A stretch of DNA of 45,123 nt from Candidatus Binatia bacterium (GCA_022824205.1 JAJEAI010000164.1:1-45123), one strand, 5' to 3'; numbered from the stretch's first letter, positions 26,239-35,133 are shown. Numbers and translations: made by a program. Notes: a model not told the origin generated them from the letters alone.

Positions 26239-26302
26239 ACGCTCCTCCCTCGACAGAGTCCTGGATACTTGAGCTCTTGGGAGTGGCGGAGCCACCCGGG
26301 TC

Positions 26303-26545
26303 TTACGGAGTCTCGTTGTACCAGATCGCTTGCCGGCAGTCTCGCACCCGGGGCCGCTTGGCGAGCTTGTCACTCTTGCAGAGCCAGCAACGGGACTTGC
26401 CGCACCCGGCGACCTTCTGGCCCTTGCGGAATCTGCCCGGCTGTTTGTCGCAGACGCATCCGGTATCAGCACCTGCATGCAAGAGCCGGTTGTGGGCACG
26501 CCATACGTGAAGCGTACGCTCTCGTTCAACAGCCGCCCGTCGCAT
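26303..26545 (-). CDS. Small Cys-rich protein downstream of the phosphoesterase
   Basis: An 80-residue frame starting 7 bases after the metallophosphoesterase stop on the same strand. The core is GCVCDKQPGRFRKGQKVAGC followed by GKSRCWLCKSDKL: two CxC/CxxC-type pairs with a basic RFRKGQK stretch, reminiscent of small zinc-binding proteins in other bacteria that share CDxQxGRFRK and CGxxRCxLC. No function is known to me. The N-terminal part (VERERTLHVWRAHNRLLHAG) looks helical. Position suggests co-transcription with the phosphoesterase. Confidence 0.5.
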   Translation of the reverse strand: MRRAAVERERTLHVWRAHNRLLHAGADTGCVCDKQPGRFRKGQKVAGCGKSRCWLCKSDKLAKRPRVRDCRQAIWYNETP

Positions 26546-26552
26546 CGGGGCC

Positions 26553-27260
26553 TCACACCGGGATCTGCGTCACCACCACCCTCCCGTCGCTCTGGAGGCG
26601 GATGGCGTTGACGGTGCCGGCGTAGGTGGGGGAGCCGGAGTAGTAGGCGGGGATGTGCTGGTCGCCTACGGCGACGGCGCGGTTCCAGTGGCCGAGGGCC
26701 ACGTAGTCGGCGCGGCTGGTGGTGAGGTTTTCCTGGCGGATCAGCCATGAGCCCAGGAGGATGTCGGAGTCGGGCTTGTCTTCCACGTAGTGACCGTGGG
26801 CCACGGCCAACTGCCAGCGGCTGCGGCGCTCCGGCGGCTCGGGCAGCGGCATCATGTCGAGATAGTCCACGTGGGGCCTGCCCCATACCTCGAGGTCCAG
26901 GTCGGGGAAGTCGCTGCGGTCGGCGGTGAGGCCGAGCACGTGCACGTTGCCGGAGTGGTTGAACTCGGGCTTGCGGTAAACGGAATCCGGGGTCAGCGGG
27001 TCGTGGTTGCCCGGCAAGATGACGATGGGGATGCCGTATTCGGCCATGACCTCCGCCACCTCCTCGATGACCGGGGGCTTCTGGCGGTTGTGATCGAAGG
27101 TGTCGCCCGCGAGGATGACGAGGTCGGCCTGGTGCGTCCTGGCGGTGGACAGCACCTGGCGCAGGACCGGCACGTTGGCGGAGTCGCCGTCGGTCAGGAT
27201 GCTGTCGGCCCCCAGATGCAGATCCGAGGTGTGCAGGATCAGGACTTCACGGGCAGGCAT
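26553..27260 (-). CDS. Metallophosphoesterase, SbcD/Mre11-like
   Basis: A 235-residue calcineurin-like phosphoesterase. All metal-site motifs are present: LHTSDLHLGAD (D-x-H), LAGDTFDHN, PGNHDPLTP, VAHGHYVED and ALGHWNRAV. The order and spacing resemble the nuclease domain of SbcD/Mre11 but the capping and C-terminal domains are missing, so it is a minimal version, perhaps a nuclease or nucleotide phosphatase. No SbcC-like ATPase is adjacent. It starts 22 bases after the stop of the oxidoreductase beta subunit and may be the tail of that leftward operon. Confidence 0.82.
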   Translation of the reverse strand: MPAREVLILHTSDLHLGADSILTDGDSANVPVLRQVLSTARTHQADLVILAGDTFDHNRQKPPVIEEVAEVMAEYGIPIVILPGNHDPLTPDSVYRKPEFNHSGNVHVLGLTADRSDFPDLDLEVWGRPHVDYLDMMPLPEPPERRSRWQLAVAHGHYVEDKPDSDILLGSWLIRQENLTTSRADYVALGHWNRAVAVGDQHIPAYYSGSPTYAGTVNAIRLQSDGRVVVTQIPV

Positions 27261-27282
27261 GAGTCTCGGCGCCCGTGTCGTT

Positions 27283-28305
27283 CTACTTCCTCAGCTCCGC
27301 GTTGATCTCGTCGAGGTAACTCGGCGACGGCTGCACCTGTTCCTGGGTGAGGTAGGCCAGCGGCGTGTCGCACAGGTTGAGATCGTCCACGAACTCCGCG
27401 CGCTCCTCGTTCAGGTAGATGAGCCCGGTGAGGAACTTGTGCTCGGCAACCGCGGCGTGGAGAGCGGTCACGGCCTGCATCCGGTTGGTGGGGTCGTAGT
27501 TGTGGCCGAGCTTGTGGAGCGTGATGCGCGACCCGTCGTGCATGGTCACTTCCTGGTCGGTCCCCTCTTCGTAATCCACCTCGATGTTCTCGTAGGGCGG
27601 AATGAAGTCGATGTCGTGGAGCGGGTCCAGGTGTTCCCGGATGTACTTGAGGCTCTTGGTGGAGCCCGAGTGGTCGTTGAAGGTGACGCAGGGGCTCAAC
27701 ACGTCCAGGATGGCGCTGCCCTTGTGAGCGACGGCGCCCTGAATCAGCGGCGCGAGCTGCTTGCGGTCGCCGGAGAAGCTCCGGGCCACGTAGGTGGCGC
27801 CCAGGGTGATGGCCAGCTCGCACAGGTCGATGGCGGGGATGTCGTTGATCTTGCCGCCCTTCATCACCGTGCCCTCGTCCGCGGTGGCGGAGAACTGGCC
27901 CTTGGTGAGGCCGTACACACCGTTGTTCTCGATGACGTAGGTGATGTTCACGTTGCGACGCATCATGTGGCAGAAGTTGCCGAGCCCGATGGCGGACGTG
28001 TCGCCGTCCCCGGAGATACCCAGCGGGATCATGGCGTGGTTGCCCACGTTGGCTCCGGTGGCCACCGATGCCATGCGGCCGTGCACCGCGTTGATGCCGA
28101 ACGCCTGGTTCATGAAGTAGTTGGGCGTCTTGGACGAGCAGCCGATGCCGCTCATCTTGATGACGTTGCGCGGGTCCACGCTGCTGGCGAAGAACGCGCG
28201 CATGATGGACGCGGAAATGGCGTCATGGCCGCAGCCGCGGCACATGGTGGATTCCGCCCCCTTGTAGTCCCTTTCGGTCAGATCGACGCGATTTGTTTTT
28301 GCCAT
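27283..28305 (-). CDS. 2-oxoacid:ferredoxin oxidoreductase, beta subunit
   Basis: A 340-residue thiamine-diphosphate subunit of KorB type. The TPP site is GDGDTSAIG (residues ~99-107) with NN at 127-128 in VIENNGVYGLTKGQFSAT. The [4Fe-4S] cluster cysteines are likely C22, C25 (MCRGCGH), C56 (GIGCSSK) and C206 (LSPCVTF). The enzyme oxidises a 2-oxoacid such as 2-oxoglutarate to its CoA ester with ferredoxin as acceptor, or runs reductively. Its start overlaps the alpha-subunit 3' end by 28 bases, indicating coupled translation. Substrate choice among pyruvate, 2-oxoglutarate and branched oxoacids is not certain. Confidence 0.92.
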   Translation of the reverse strand: MAKTNRVDLTERDYKGAESTMCRGCGHDAISASIMRAFFASSVDPRNVIKMSGIGCSSKTPNYFMNQAFGINAVHGRMASVATGANVGNHAMIPLGISGDGDTSAIGLGNFCHMMRRNVNITYVIENNGVYGLTKGQFSATADEGTVMKGGKINDIPAIDLCELAITLGATYVARSFSGDRKQLAPLIQGAVAHKGSAILDVLSPCVTFNDHSGSTKSLKYIREHLDPLHDIDFIPPYENIEVDYEEGTDQEVTMHDGSRITLHKLGHNYDPTNRMQAVTALHAAVAEHKFLTGLIYLNEERAEFVDDLNLCDTPLAYLTQEQVQPSPSYLDEINAELRK

Positions 28306-30128
28306 GATTCGTCTACCTTCGTTTCGATTCCGTTGGTGGCTGCTTCACGATGCTGCTCGACCTGCCGCACGATCTCGCCGGCGGTGGCGGGAAGCCCGTC
28401 GTAAATCAGGATGCTGACGATGCGGGTGGCGAACTCCGGAAATTCCTCCCTGAAGATGGCGGCCATCTGACCGTCGCGGTTCTGCTCCATGAGATAGACC
28501 ACCTCGTGGGCGGCCATGAACTCGCGTACCTCTTCGCTCAGGGGCAGCGCCCGCAGCAGCAGGTGGTTGGTCTCCAGGCCGGAAGCCCTCAGGCGGTCAC
28601 GCGCCTCGCGCACGGCCTCGGCGCTCGACCCGAAGCAGATCACCCCGGCGTTGTTGTCCGCGTCGTACTCCACCAACGGCTTGGGGACAAAGGCGCGCGC
28701 GGTCTCGTACTTCTGCCGCAGCCGGTCCAGGGTTTCCTTGTAGTCCTTCTCGTCCTCGGAGTAGCGCGCGTGGGAGTCGTGGCCCGAGCCGCGCGCGAAG
28801 TACGACGCCAGCGGATGGCGGTTTCCCGGAATCGTCCGCTGCGGGATGCCGTCGCCGTCCACGTCCAGGTAGCGCGCGAAGCTTCCCTGTTGGTCCAGGT
28901 CCTCCTGGCTCAAGACCTTGCCCCGGTCGAAGGGCTCCTGCACCAGCTCCAGCGGGTCCGACCCCCAGAGGTTCATGCCCAGGTCCAGGTCCATCATGAC
29001 GAACACCGGGGTCTGGAAGCGTTCGGCCACGTCGAAGCTCCTGCGCGCCAGATCGAAGGATGACTTCATGTCGTGGGGGATGAGGATGATGTGGCGCGTG
29101 TCGCCGTGGGAGGCCACGTGCATCAACTGGATGTCGGCCTGCTGGGTGCGGGTCGGGAGTCCGGTGGAGGGGCCACCGCGCTGAATGATGAAGTAGACGC
29201 CGGGGATCTCCGCGAAGTACTGGAGGCCCAGGGTCTCGTTCATGAGCGAGACGCCCGGCCCCGAGGTGGAGGTCATGGCCCGCGCGCCCATCCAGCCGGC
29301 GCCCGCCACCATGTTGGTGGCGGCGATCTCGTCCTCGGCCTGGATCACGGCGTAGGTGTTCTTGCCGTCCTTGTCCTTGCGCAGCCGCGGAAGATAGCGC
29401 TCCAGGGCCTCCGCCAGGGAGCTCGACGGGGTAATGGGATACCAGGCGCAGAACGTGACCCCGCCGTAGATGGCGCCCAGCGCGCACGCCGTGTTGCCCT
29501 CGGTGACGATCTTGCCCTCGTTGCCGCCCGGGATCGTCTCCAGCATGGCGATGGACTGGCTCAGGTTGTTGTCGCGCATGTGGTCGTAACCGAGCTGGAT
29601 ACAGAGGAGGTTGGACTCGATGACCGCGGGCTTGTTGCCGAAGGTGTCGCTCAGAACCTCGCGGATGGTCTCCATGTCGATGCCGAAGAGGTAGGCGAGG
29701 GCGCCGACGTAGAGCATGTTGCGCTGCTTGGCGCGCAACGGACCCGCTTCCACGTGCTTCTGAACGAGCGCGTTGGCCGGGACGCCCAGGTACTGGACGC
29801 CGTCGCGCTTCAGGTCGTCGGGCAACGGCTTGGTGTCGTCGTAGATGATCAGGCCGCCGTCGCGCACCCGGTAGATGTCCTTGTCCGAGGTGTCGTCGTT
29901 GAACATCACCATGACGTCGATGACGTCCTTGCGCCCCAGGTAGCCATCGCCGTTGGCGCGGATCTGGTACCACGTGGGCAGTCCCTGGATGTTGGACGGG
30001 AACATGTTCTTGGAGGAACAGGGGATGCCCATCTTGAAGATGGACTTGAACAGGATGTTATTGGATGAAGCACTTCCCGAGCCGTTGGCAGTCGCGACGC
30101 AAATGCTCAGATCGTTCACAACGGACAT
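28278..30128 (-). CDS. 2-oxoacid:ferredoxin oxidoreductase, fused gamma-alpha subunit
   Basis: A 616-residue protein in which the gamma domain (residues ~1-190: CVATANGSGSASSNNILFKS, then FNDDTSDKDIYRVRDGGLII) is fused to the alpha domain. The alpha part begins about GNTACALGAIYGGVTFCAWY with PITPSSSLAEAL and continues with QAEDEIAATNMVAGAGWMGA and TSTSGPGVSLMNE. This gamma-alpha fusion is typical of KorA in aerobic and many environmental bacteria. The ATG at 30128 follows AAGGGAGAAC. It is the first gene of the korAB-type operon and overlaps korB by 28 bases. Confidence 0.92.
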   Translation of the reverse strand: MSVVNDLSICVATANGSGSASSNNILFKSIFKMGIPCSSKNMFPSNIQGLPTWYQIRANGDGYLGRKDVIDVMVMFNDDTSDKDIYRVRDGGLIIYDDTKPLPDDLKRDGVQYLGVPANALVQKHVEAGPLRAKQRNMLYVGALAYLFGIDMETIREVLSDTFGNKPAVIESNLLCIQLGYDHMRDNNLSQSIAMLETIPGGNEGKIVTEGNTACALGAIYGGVTFCAWYPITPSSSLAEALERYLPRLRKDKDGKNTYAVIQAEDEIAATNMVAGAGWMGARAMTSTSGPGVSLMNETLGLQYFAEIPGVYFIIQRGGPSTGLPTRTQQADIQLMHVASHGDTRHIILIPHDMKSSFDLARRSFDVAERFQTPVFVMMDLDLGMNLWGSDPLELVQEPFDRGKVLSQEDLDQQGSFARYLDVDGDGIPQRTIPGNRHPLASYFARGSGHDSHARYSEDEKDYKETLDRLRQKYETARAFVPKPLVEYDADNNAGVICFGSSAEAVREARDRLRASGLETNHLLLRALPLSEEVREFMAAHEVVYLMEQNRDGQMAAIFREEFPEFATRIVSILIYDGLPATAGEIVRQVEQHREAATNGIETKVDESWQKQIASI

Positions 30129-30204
30129 GTTGTTCTCCCTTGTTGGGGGGCGGATGATGATTGGCACTCCATGTTATCAACAGAACGTAAAATAAACAAG
30201 CACT

Positions 30205-30246
30205 TAACCCGGTTCCGGGGCAGATCCGGCCCCTTTGGCCGGGTTA
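30205..30246 (-). terminator. Stem-loop after the CBS-domain gene
   Basis: TAACCCGG (30205-30212) pairs with CCGGGTTA (30239-30246), enclosing a nested GGCC-rich hairpin (CCGG...CCGG). It starts 20 bases beyond the stop of the leftward CBS gene and lies upstream of the korA-type gene on the same strand. No strong T-tract follows. It probably ends or attenuates the CBS transcript. Confidence 0.45.
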
Positions 30247-30265
30247 TTGCAGCATCGCCCGATGC

Positions 30266-31126
30266 CTATCCCGGCGTGTAGTTTTCCTCGGATTCCCAGA
30301 ATTCCTCGATCTCCTTCCACGCCTTGCGCACAGCGTCGTCGATGTCCAGGGCCGTGGCGTATTGCAGCACGTCGGCCATGGAGACGATCCCCGTCAGGTC
30401 GCCGCCGTCGCCGGCCACGGGCACGTGCCGGAACCCGTTCTCGCGCATGGTCGCCAGCACCTCCTTCACCGGCGCCGACCCGGACACCACCAGCGGGTCG
30501 GCGGTCATCACCTCGGCCACCGGCACCTGCCCCATGTCCCGGTCCTCCAGCGCCACCCGCTTGAGCACGTCGCGCTCGGTGAAGATGCCGCCGATCCTGT
30601 CGTCCACCAGCACCACGACGCTGCCCTGATGCTCGTGCACCAGCTTGTCGATGACCACGGTCACGGGCGTGTCCGCCGTCACCGTGGGCACCGCGCCGGA
30701 TACGATCTCGCCCACGGTGCGGGTGTCCTGCACGTCGGCGCCCAACTCCACCACCAGGTTGAGGATGCGCCGCATGGACACCAGCCCGACCATGCGCTTG
30801 TCGTCGCCGTAGACCAGCAGGTGGCGGTAGCGCCCCTTGTACATCCGGCCCAGCACGGCGACGATGGTCGTGCCCTGGGGCACTCCCTGGATCGGGGTGG
30901 TCATGACCCGGCGCACCGGCGTCTTGTGCACGTCGAGGACCCGGTTCATCACCCGTCGCAGGACGTCCTGCTCGGTGAAAATGCCGGCGGCTTCGTCGTT
31001 CTCCATGATGACGACCCGCCCCACCCTGCGGTCCACCATGAGCTGCGTCACCTCGCGGATGGTGCTCGAAGGCTCGGCGGTGATCACCGCGGTGGTCATG
31101 ATCTCGCTTACCTTGTTCGTCAGCAT
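30266..31126 (-). CDS. Four-CBS-domain regulatory protein
   Basis: A 286-residue protein made of four CBS motifs in two Bateman modules, at about residues 4-60 (VSEIMTTAVITAEPSSTIRE), 70-125 (VRRVMTTPIQGVPQGTTIVA), 138-195 (VGEIVSGAVPTVTADTPVTV) and 205-265 (VAEVMTADPLVVSGSAPVKE). Each ends with a GIFTEQDVL, GLVSMRRIL, GIFTERDVL or GIVSMADVL strand. CBS pairs bind adenosine nucleotides and sense energy state. There is no catalytic or membrane domain, so it is a stand-alone sensor. GGAGGT supports the ATG at 31126. Its position directly before the ferredoxin oxidoreductase operon suggests related control, which is inference. Confidence 0.88.
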   Translation of the reverse strand: MLTNKVSEIMTTAVITAEPSSTIREVTQLMVDRRVGRVVIMENDEAAGIFTEQDVLRRVMNRVLDVHKTPVRRVMTTPIQGVPQGTTIVAVLGRMYKGRYRHLLVYGDDKRMVGLVSMRRILNLVVELGADVQDTRTVGEIVSGAVPTVTADTPVTVVIDKLVHEHQGSVVVLVDDRIGGIFTERDVLKRVALEDRDMGQVPVAEVMTADPLVVSGSAPVKEVLATMRENGFRHVPVAGDGGDLTGIVSMADVLQYATALDIDDAVRKAWKEIEEFWESEENYTPG

Positions 31127-31266
31127 GGGGACCTCCAAGGCTCCGCCACCGGGCGCGGCGGGCCAAAGCGTTGCCTCGGTGTCCTGTCCCTTATACCATT
31201 GAATCCACGGGACCGGCCGCCAGGGAAAACCATCAAAGCACAGCGCCCGGCCTTACGCAATTTCCC

Positions 31267-32574
31267 ATGGAAACGTTCATCGCCGGACTGTTTCTGGCCT
31301 TCCTCCTGACGGAGTTGGCCATCGAGTCACTGCTCAACGAAGCCAACATACGGCACCTGCGACAGGAGTGGCGCGAGGGCCGGCTGCCGGATGTCTTCGC
31401 CGGCCGGGTCAACGATAAAACCTACGAAAAATCAGTAGGTTACGCGGAGGCCCACGGGCGCTTCGCGCGCTGGTCGGGAGCCTGTGGCGCGGTGCTGACG
31501 CTGGTGGTCCTGTTCGGTGGCGTGTTGCCGTGGCTGGACCGGCTGACGGGACGAGTGGGGGCGCTCGTTCCCGTGGCCGAGGCCTCCGGCATCCTCTTCT
31601 GCCTGGGCGTGGGCGGGCTCTTCGCGCTCCTGTCGCTGCCGCTCAGAATCTACGCCACCTTCGTGCTCGAAGAACGCTTCGGATTCAACAAGACCGACCC
31701 GCGCACCTTCGTCACCGACCGGCTCAAGGGGATCGTGCTGGCCGTGGTGCTGGGGGCGCCGTTCCTCTATGGTGTGCTGTGGCTCATGAAGGCTACCGGG
31801 ACCTGGTGGTGGGTGTACGTCTTCGTTTTCATCTTCGCGTTCCAGGCCCTGATGCTGGTGATCTACCCCACCCTTATCGCGCCGCTCTTCAACCGCTTCG
31901 AGCCGGTGGCGGACGGCGCGTTGCGGGACGCCATCGCGGCGCTGGCCGGGCGGGTCGGGCTCCGCACCAGCGGCATCTTCACCATGGACGGGTCGAAACG
32001 GTCCGGCCACTCCAACGCCTATTTCACCGGGCTGGGCAAGGCCAAGCGCATCGTCCTGTTCGACACGCTGCTGGAGCAACTGAGCCGGACGCAACTCCTG
32101 TCCGTGCTGGCCCACGAGATGGGCCACTACAAGATGCGCCACGTGCTCAAGAACTTGGGCCTGAGCGCCCTGTTCCTGCTCGCGGGACTGTGGGTGCTCA
32201 GCGTGCTCCTGGACTACCCGCCCCTGTTCCGGACCTTCGGCCTGGAACAGCCCGCGCACCACACGGCTCTGGTGATCTTCTCCCTGATCTCCGGACCGTT
32301 TACATTCTGGCTGGGGCCGGTTATGAACCACCTTTCGCGCCGGCACGAGTACGAGGCCGACGCTTACGCGGTGCGCCTGCTGGACGACGGCCGCCCGCTC
32401 GAAGAGGCGCTGGTCTCGCTGACCGTCAACAACCTGAGCAATCCCACGCCGCATCCCTGGTACTCGGCCTATCACGCGTCGCACCCCACCACCGTGGAGC
32501 GGGTGCGCGCCATCCGGGAGGCGGCGGCGGGGCCGAGCGGAACGGTGCCGGCAGCCGGGTCCGTCGACGGATGA
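31267..32574 (+). CDS. M48-family Ste24-like zinc metalloprotease
   Basis: A 435-residue membrane protease with the catalytic HEMGH motif (residues 283-287) and the third ligand Glu in SRRHEYEADAYAVRLL. Several membrane helices precede and follow it (FIAGLFLAFLLTELAIE, GACGAVLTLVVLFGGVLPWL, and VYVFVFIFAFQALMLVIYPT). LPLRIYATFVLEERFGFNKT, then DPRTFVTDRLK, is the CAAX-protease signature region seen in Ste24. In bacteria these enzymes take part in membrane protein quality control. The ATG at 31267 opens directly into the first helix. It is divergent from the CBS gene and is followed by the ornithine-cyclodeaminase paralogue 63 bases later. Confidence 0.9.
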   Translation: METFIAGLFLAFLLTELAIESLLNEANIRHLRQEWREGRLPDVFAGRVNDKTYEKSVGYAEAHGRFARWSGACGAVLTLVVLFGGVLPWLDRLTGRVGALVPVAEASGILFCLGVGGLFALLSLPLRIYATFVLEERFGFNKTDPRTFVTDRLKGIVLAVVLGAPFLYGVLWLMKATGTWWWVYVFVFIFAFQALMLVIYPTLIAPLFNRFEPVADGALRDAIAALAGRVGLRTSGIFTMDGSKRSGHSNAYFTGLGKAKRIVLFDTLLEQLSRTQLLSVLAHEMGHYKMRHVLKNLGLSALFLLAGLWVLSVLLDYPPLFRTFGLEQPAHHTALVIFSLISGPFTFWLGPVMNHLSRRHEYEADAYAVRLLDDGRPLEEALVSLTVNNLSNPTPHPWYSAYHASHPTTVERVRAIREAAAGPSGTVPAAGSVDG

Positions 32575-32637
32575 GACCCTAAACGCGGCGCCGACGAAAC
32601 AATCCCATCACGCATCGGAAGCCATCACGAGGAACCC

Positions 32638-33693
32638 ATGACACGCATACTCGACAATGACGACGTCCGTCAGGCCATGAACATCGACGAATGCCTGGAA
32701 GCCATGGCCACGGCCTACCGCGATCTTCCGGAGGGGCGGTCGGTGAACCGCCCCACCACCCACATCTACACGCACCACACCATGGGCGAGGCCTCCTACA
32801 GCTTCAAGTCCGTGGAGGGGGCGGTGGAGCGTTTCGGCACCCTGGCCCTGCGGGTGACCTCGGACGTGGTGCGCGAGGAAACCTACAACGGCTCGGTGCG
32901 GCTGGAGAAACTGCCGCTGGCCGGGCGGGGGCTGTTTCTCGGGCTGGTGCAGTTGTACAGCCTGGAGAACGGCGAACTCATGGGCATCATGCCCGACGGG
33001 GTCATCCAGCAGACCCGGGTGGCCATCACCAGCGCCCTGGGCGCCCAGGCGCTGTGCCGGCCGGAAGCCACCCGGCTGGGGCTCATCGGCACCGGCGGGC
33101 AGGCGCGCGCCCACTTCCGCCTGCTGACCCACGTGCTCCCCATCAAGACCGTCAAGGTGTACAGCCCCCGGCCCGAGCACCGGCAGGCCTTCGCCGAGGA
33201 GATGGGCGCCGACGGCGTCGAGGTGGAACCCACGGGCAGCGTCGCCGCAGCCATCGCCGGCTGCGACATCATCTGCACCGCCACCAGCACCTCCTCCGCC
33301 ATCATCACCGGCGACATGCTGGAGCCAGGCGTGCACTACAACGCCATCCGCGAGTTCGAGCACGACGACACCGTCTTCGACAAGGCCGACATCACCGGCA
33401 TCCACACACAGATGGGCGGCATCCGGCACCACCTGCCCCCGGGCGTCGACCACCTGCCGGGCATCCGCCAGGAAAAGCCCCGGGACTGGAGCGTCTACCC
33501 CGAGATCTCGGACTTCCTCGCCGGACGCGCCACCGGCCGCACCAGCACCGACCAGATCACCTTCTTCCTCAACAACATCGGCATCGGCATCCAGTTCGCC
33601 GCCATGGGCCACTGCATCCTCAAGGCGGCGGAGAAGATGGGCTTGGGGAAGGAAGTGGCAAGCGACTGGTTTTTGCAGGACATCAAGCCCTGA
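32638..33693 (+). CDS. Ornithine cyclodeaminase/mu-crystallin family protein (copy 2)
   Basis: A 351-residue paralogue of the protein at 23520-24605. The Rossmann motif is LGLIGTGGQARAHFRLL, followed by KVYSPRPEHRQ; IQQTRVAITSALGA contains the conserved Arg. At the position of the usual catalytic Lys (RMKSD in copy 1) this copy has RVTSD, so it may have a different activity. GAGGAAC precedes the ATG. The gene's stop overlaps the beginning of a repeat tract that runs into the HemW coding region, and hemW begins 11 bases after it, so the two are coupled. Confidence 0.83.
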   Translation: MTRILDNDDVRQAMNIDECLEAMATAYRDLPEGRSVNRPTTHIYTHHTMGEASYSFKSVEGAVERFGTLALRVTSDVVREETYNGSVRLEKLPLAGRGLFLGLVQLYSLENGELMGIMPDGVIQQTRVAITSALGAQALCRPEATRLGLIGTGGQARAHFRLLTHVLPIKTVKVYSPRPEHRQAFAEEMGADGVEVEPTGSVAAAIAGCDIICTATSTSSAIITGDMLEPGVHYNAIREFEHDDTVFDKADITGIHTQMGGIRHHLPPGVDHLPGIRQEKPRDWSVYPEISDFLAGRATGRTSTDQITFFLNNIGIGIQFAAMGHCILKAAEKMGLGKEVASDWFLQDIKP

Positions 33694-33839
33694 GGGAGCA
33701 CGGATTGACGGAGCGCGGTTCGACGAAGCGCGGCTTGACGGAGTGCGGATTGAGCGCGAGCGGTTCGACGAGACAGGGCTTGACGCACGACGGGGCGGCC
33801 AAGCGCGGCGCGACGCGACTCGGCTCAACCCCGGACGGC
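33690..33839 (+). repeat. Tandem 15-bp repeats encoding pentapeptides at the HemW N-terminus
   Basis: Ten imperfect 15-base units in register. The clearest, 33705-33719, reads TTGACGGAGCGCGGT, and neighbouring units vary it. In the HemW frame they encode (L)REHG, LTERG, STKRG, LTECG, LSASG, STRQG, LTHDG, AAKRG, ATRLG and STPDG: consensus [LSA]-T-x-x-G. The first unit overlaps the stop of the preceding gene. The tract could expand or contract by slippage. Confidence 0.75.
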
Positions 33840-35000
33840 CGCAACCCGGAGCCGTTCTCGCTCTACGTCCATATCCCCTACTGCGTCAGCAAGTGCCCCT
33901 ACTGCGACTTCAACTCCCACGTCGCGGCGCGGATACCGGAGGAGGAGTACACGCAGGCGTTGCTGCGTGAGTTGCGCCACTACTCCGAGACGGAGGCATG
34001 GGCCAGCCGGCCGGTGAAAACGGTCTTCTTCGGGGGCGGAACCCCCTCCACATTCCAAGGGGGCAGCATCGGCGCGGTGCTGGACCAAACTCGGAACCTC
34101 TTCGGCTTCGACGAACCCACGGAAATCACCCTCGAAGCCAACCCCGGCGTGGTCGATGCCGGCCGCTTCCGCGACTATCGGAGTTGCGGGGTGAACCGCA
34201 TAAGCATAGGCGCGCAGACCTTCGACCCCGAACTGCTGCGGTTCCTCGGCCGGGTCCACAGCGCCGACGAGACGCGCCAAGCCCTGAGCGGCATCTGCGA
34301 AGCCGGCTTCGACAACTTCAGCCTCGACCTCATCTACGGCATTCCGGGCCAGACCGTCGACGGCGTGAGCCGGGACCTCGCACAGGCACTGGTATACGAA
34401 CCTCCGCACCTGTCCGCCTACAACCTCACCATCGAGGAAGGCACGCCCTTCCACGCCCGCTACCGGCAGGGGCTGTTGCGACCGCTCGACGAGGAAGTGG
34501 AGATCGAGATGGCCGGGCGCATCCAGGGCACCTTGGAGGACGCCGGGCTCGAACGCTACGAGATCTCCAACTACGCAAGCCCCGGCCTGGAGTCCCGCCA
34601 CAACCTCAACTACTGGGACGGCGGCGACTACCTCGGCATCGGCGCCGGCGCCCACAGCTACCACCGCCGGCAGGAGGACCCGCTGGGAGAACGCTGGCAG
34701 AACGAGCGCTTGCCGACCGGGTACATGCGGCTTGCGAGCGGGGCCGGCCACGCGGTGACCGAGCGCGAGCGGCCGGAGCTGCGTCAGGCCATGGCGGAAT
34801 GCTTGTTCACAGGGTTGCGGATGATCGGCGGGGTTTCGGTGTTGCGGTTTGAACGGCGATTCGGGACGAGGCCCGAGGGTGCCTTTCCCGACGTTGCTGA
34901 CTGGCTCTCGGGAGGTCTGCTGGTCGAGGACGACCAACGCCTGCGCTTTGGGCGGCAGGGACTTCTGCTGGCCAACGAACTCTTCGTTCGACTGGTGTAA
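33705..35000 (+). CDS. hemW: HemW radical SAM heme chaperone with pentapeptide-repeat N-terminus
   Basis: About 431 residues if translation starts at TTG 33705, where AGGGAG lies about 6 bases upstream; there is no ATG or GTG before the conserved core. The core starts FSLYVHIPYCVSKCPYCDFNSH with the CxxxCxxC SAM cluster (C60, C64, C67), then FFGGGTPSTF, ITLEANPGVVDA, NRISIGAQTFD, SLDLIYGIPGQT, YEISNYASPG and YLGIGAGAHSY, all as in HemW. HemW loads heme into respiratory proteins and is not a coproporphyrinogen oxidase. The first 45 residues are nine tandem pentapeptides, absent from usual HemW (~380 residues). Internal TTG starts (33735, 33750, 33780) could give shorter forms. Confidence 0.88.
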   Translation: MTERGSTKRGLTECGLSASGSTRQGLTHDGAAKRGATRLGSTPDGRNPEPFSLYVHIPYCVSKCPYCDFNSHVAARIPEEEYTQALLRELRHYSETEAWASRPVKTVFFGGGTPSTFQGGSIGAVLDQTRNLFGFDEPTEITLEANPGVVDAGRFRDYRSCGVNRISIGAQTFDPELLRFLGRVHSADETRQALSGICEAGFDNFSLDLIYGIPGQTVDGVSRDLAQALVYEPPHLSAYNLTIEEGTPFHARYRQGLLRPLDEEVEIEMAGRIQGTLEDAGLERYEISNYASPGLESRHNLNYWDGGDYLGIGAGAHSYHRRQEDPLGERWQNERLPTGYMRLASGAGHAVTERERPELRQAMAECLFTGLRMIGGVSVLRFERRFGTRPEGAFPDVADWLSGGLLVEDDQRLRFGRQGLLLANELFVRLV

Positions 35001-35133
35001 CGGCGCCCCTCCACCACTTCAGTTTAGTCCGGCTGTCCGTGTTGTGCATGCAGCCAGCCGTCGTTGGCTAGAGCGGAACACTCGCCCATGCGCCGCTTGG
35101 GTGCCCATGGCTTGGAATACTTTAACGTACGGG

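Noticed and set aside
32691..33704. Upstream extension of the HemW frame through the cyclodeaminase-like gene, including a CTG at 33690
   Set aside because: The upstream part is a shadow frame of a well-supported gene; TTG 33705 has a good ribosome site, while CTG starts are very rare.
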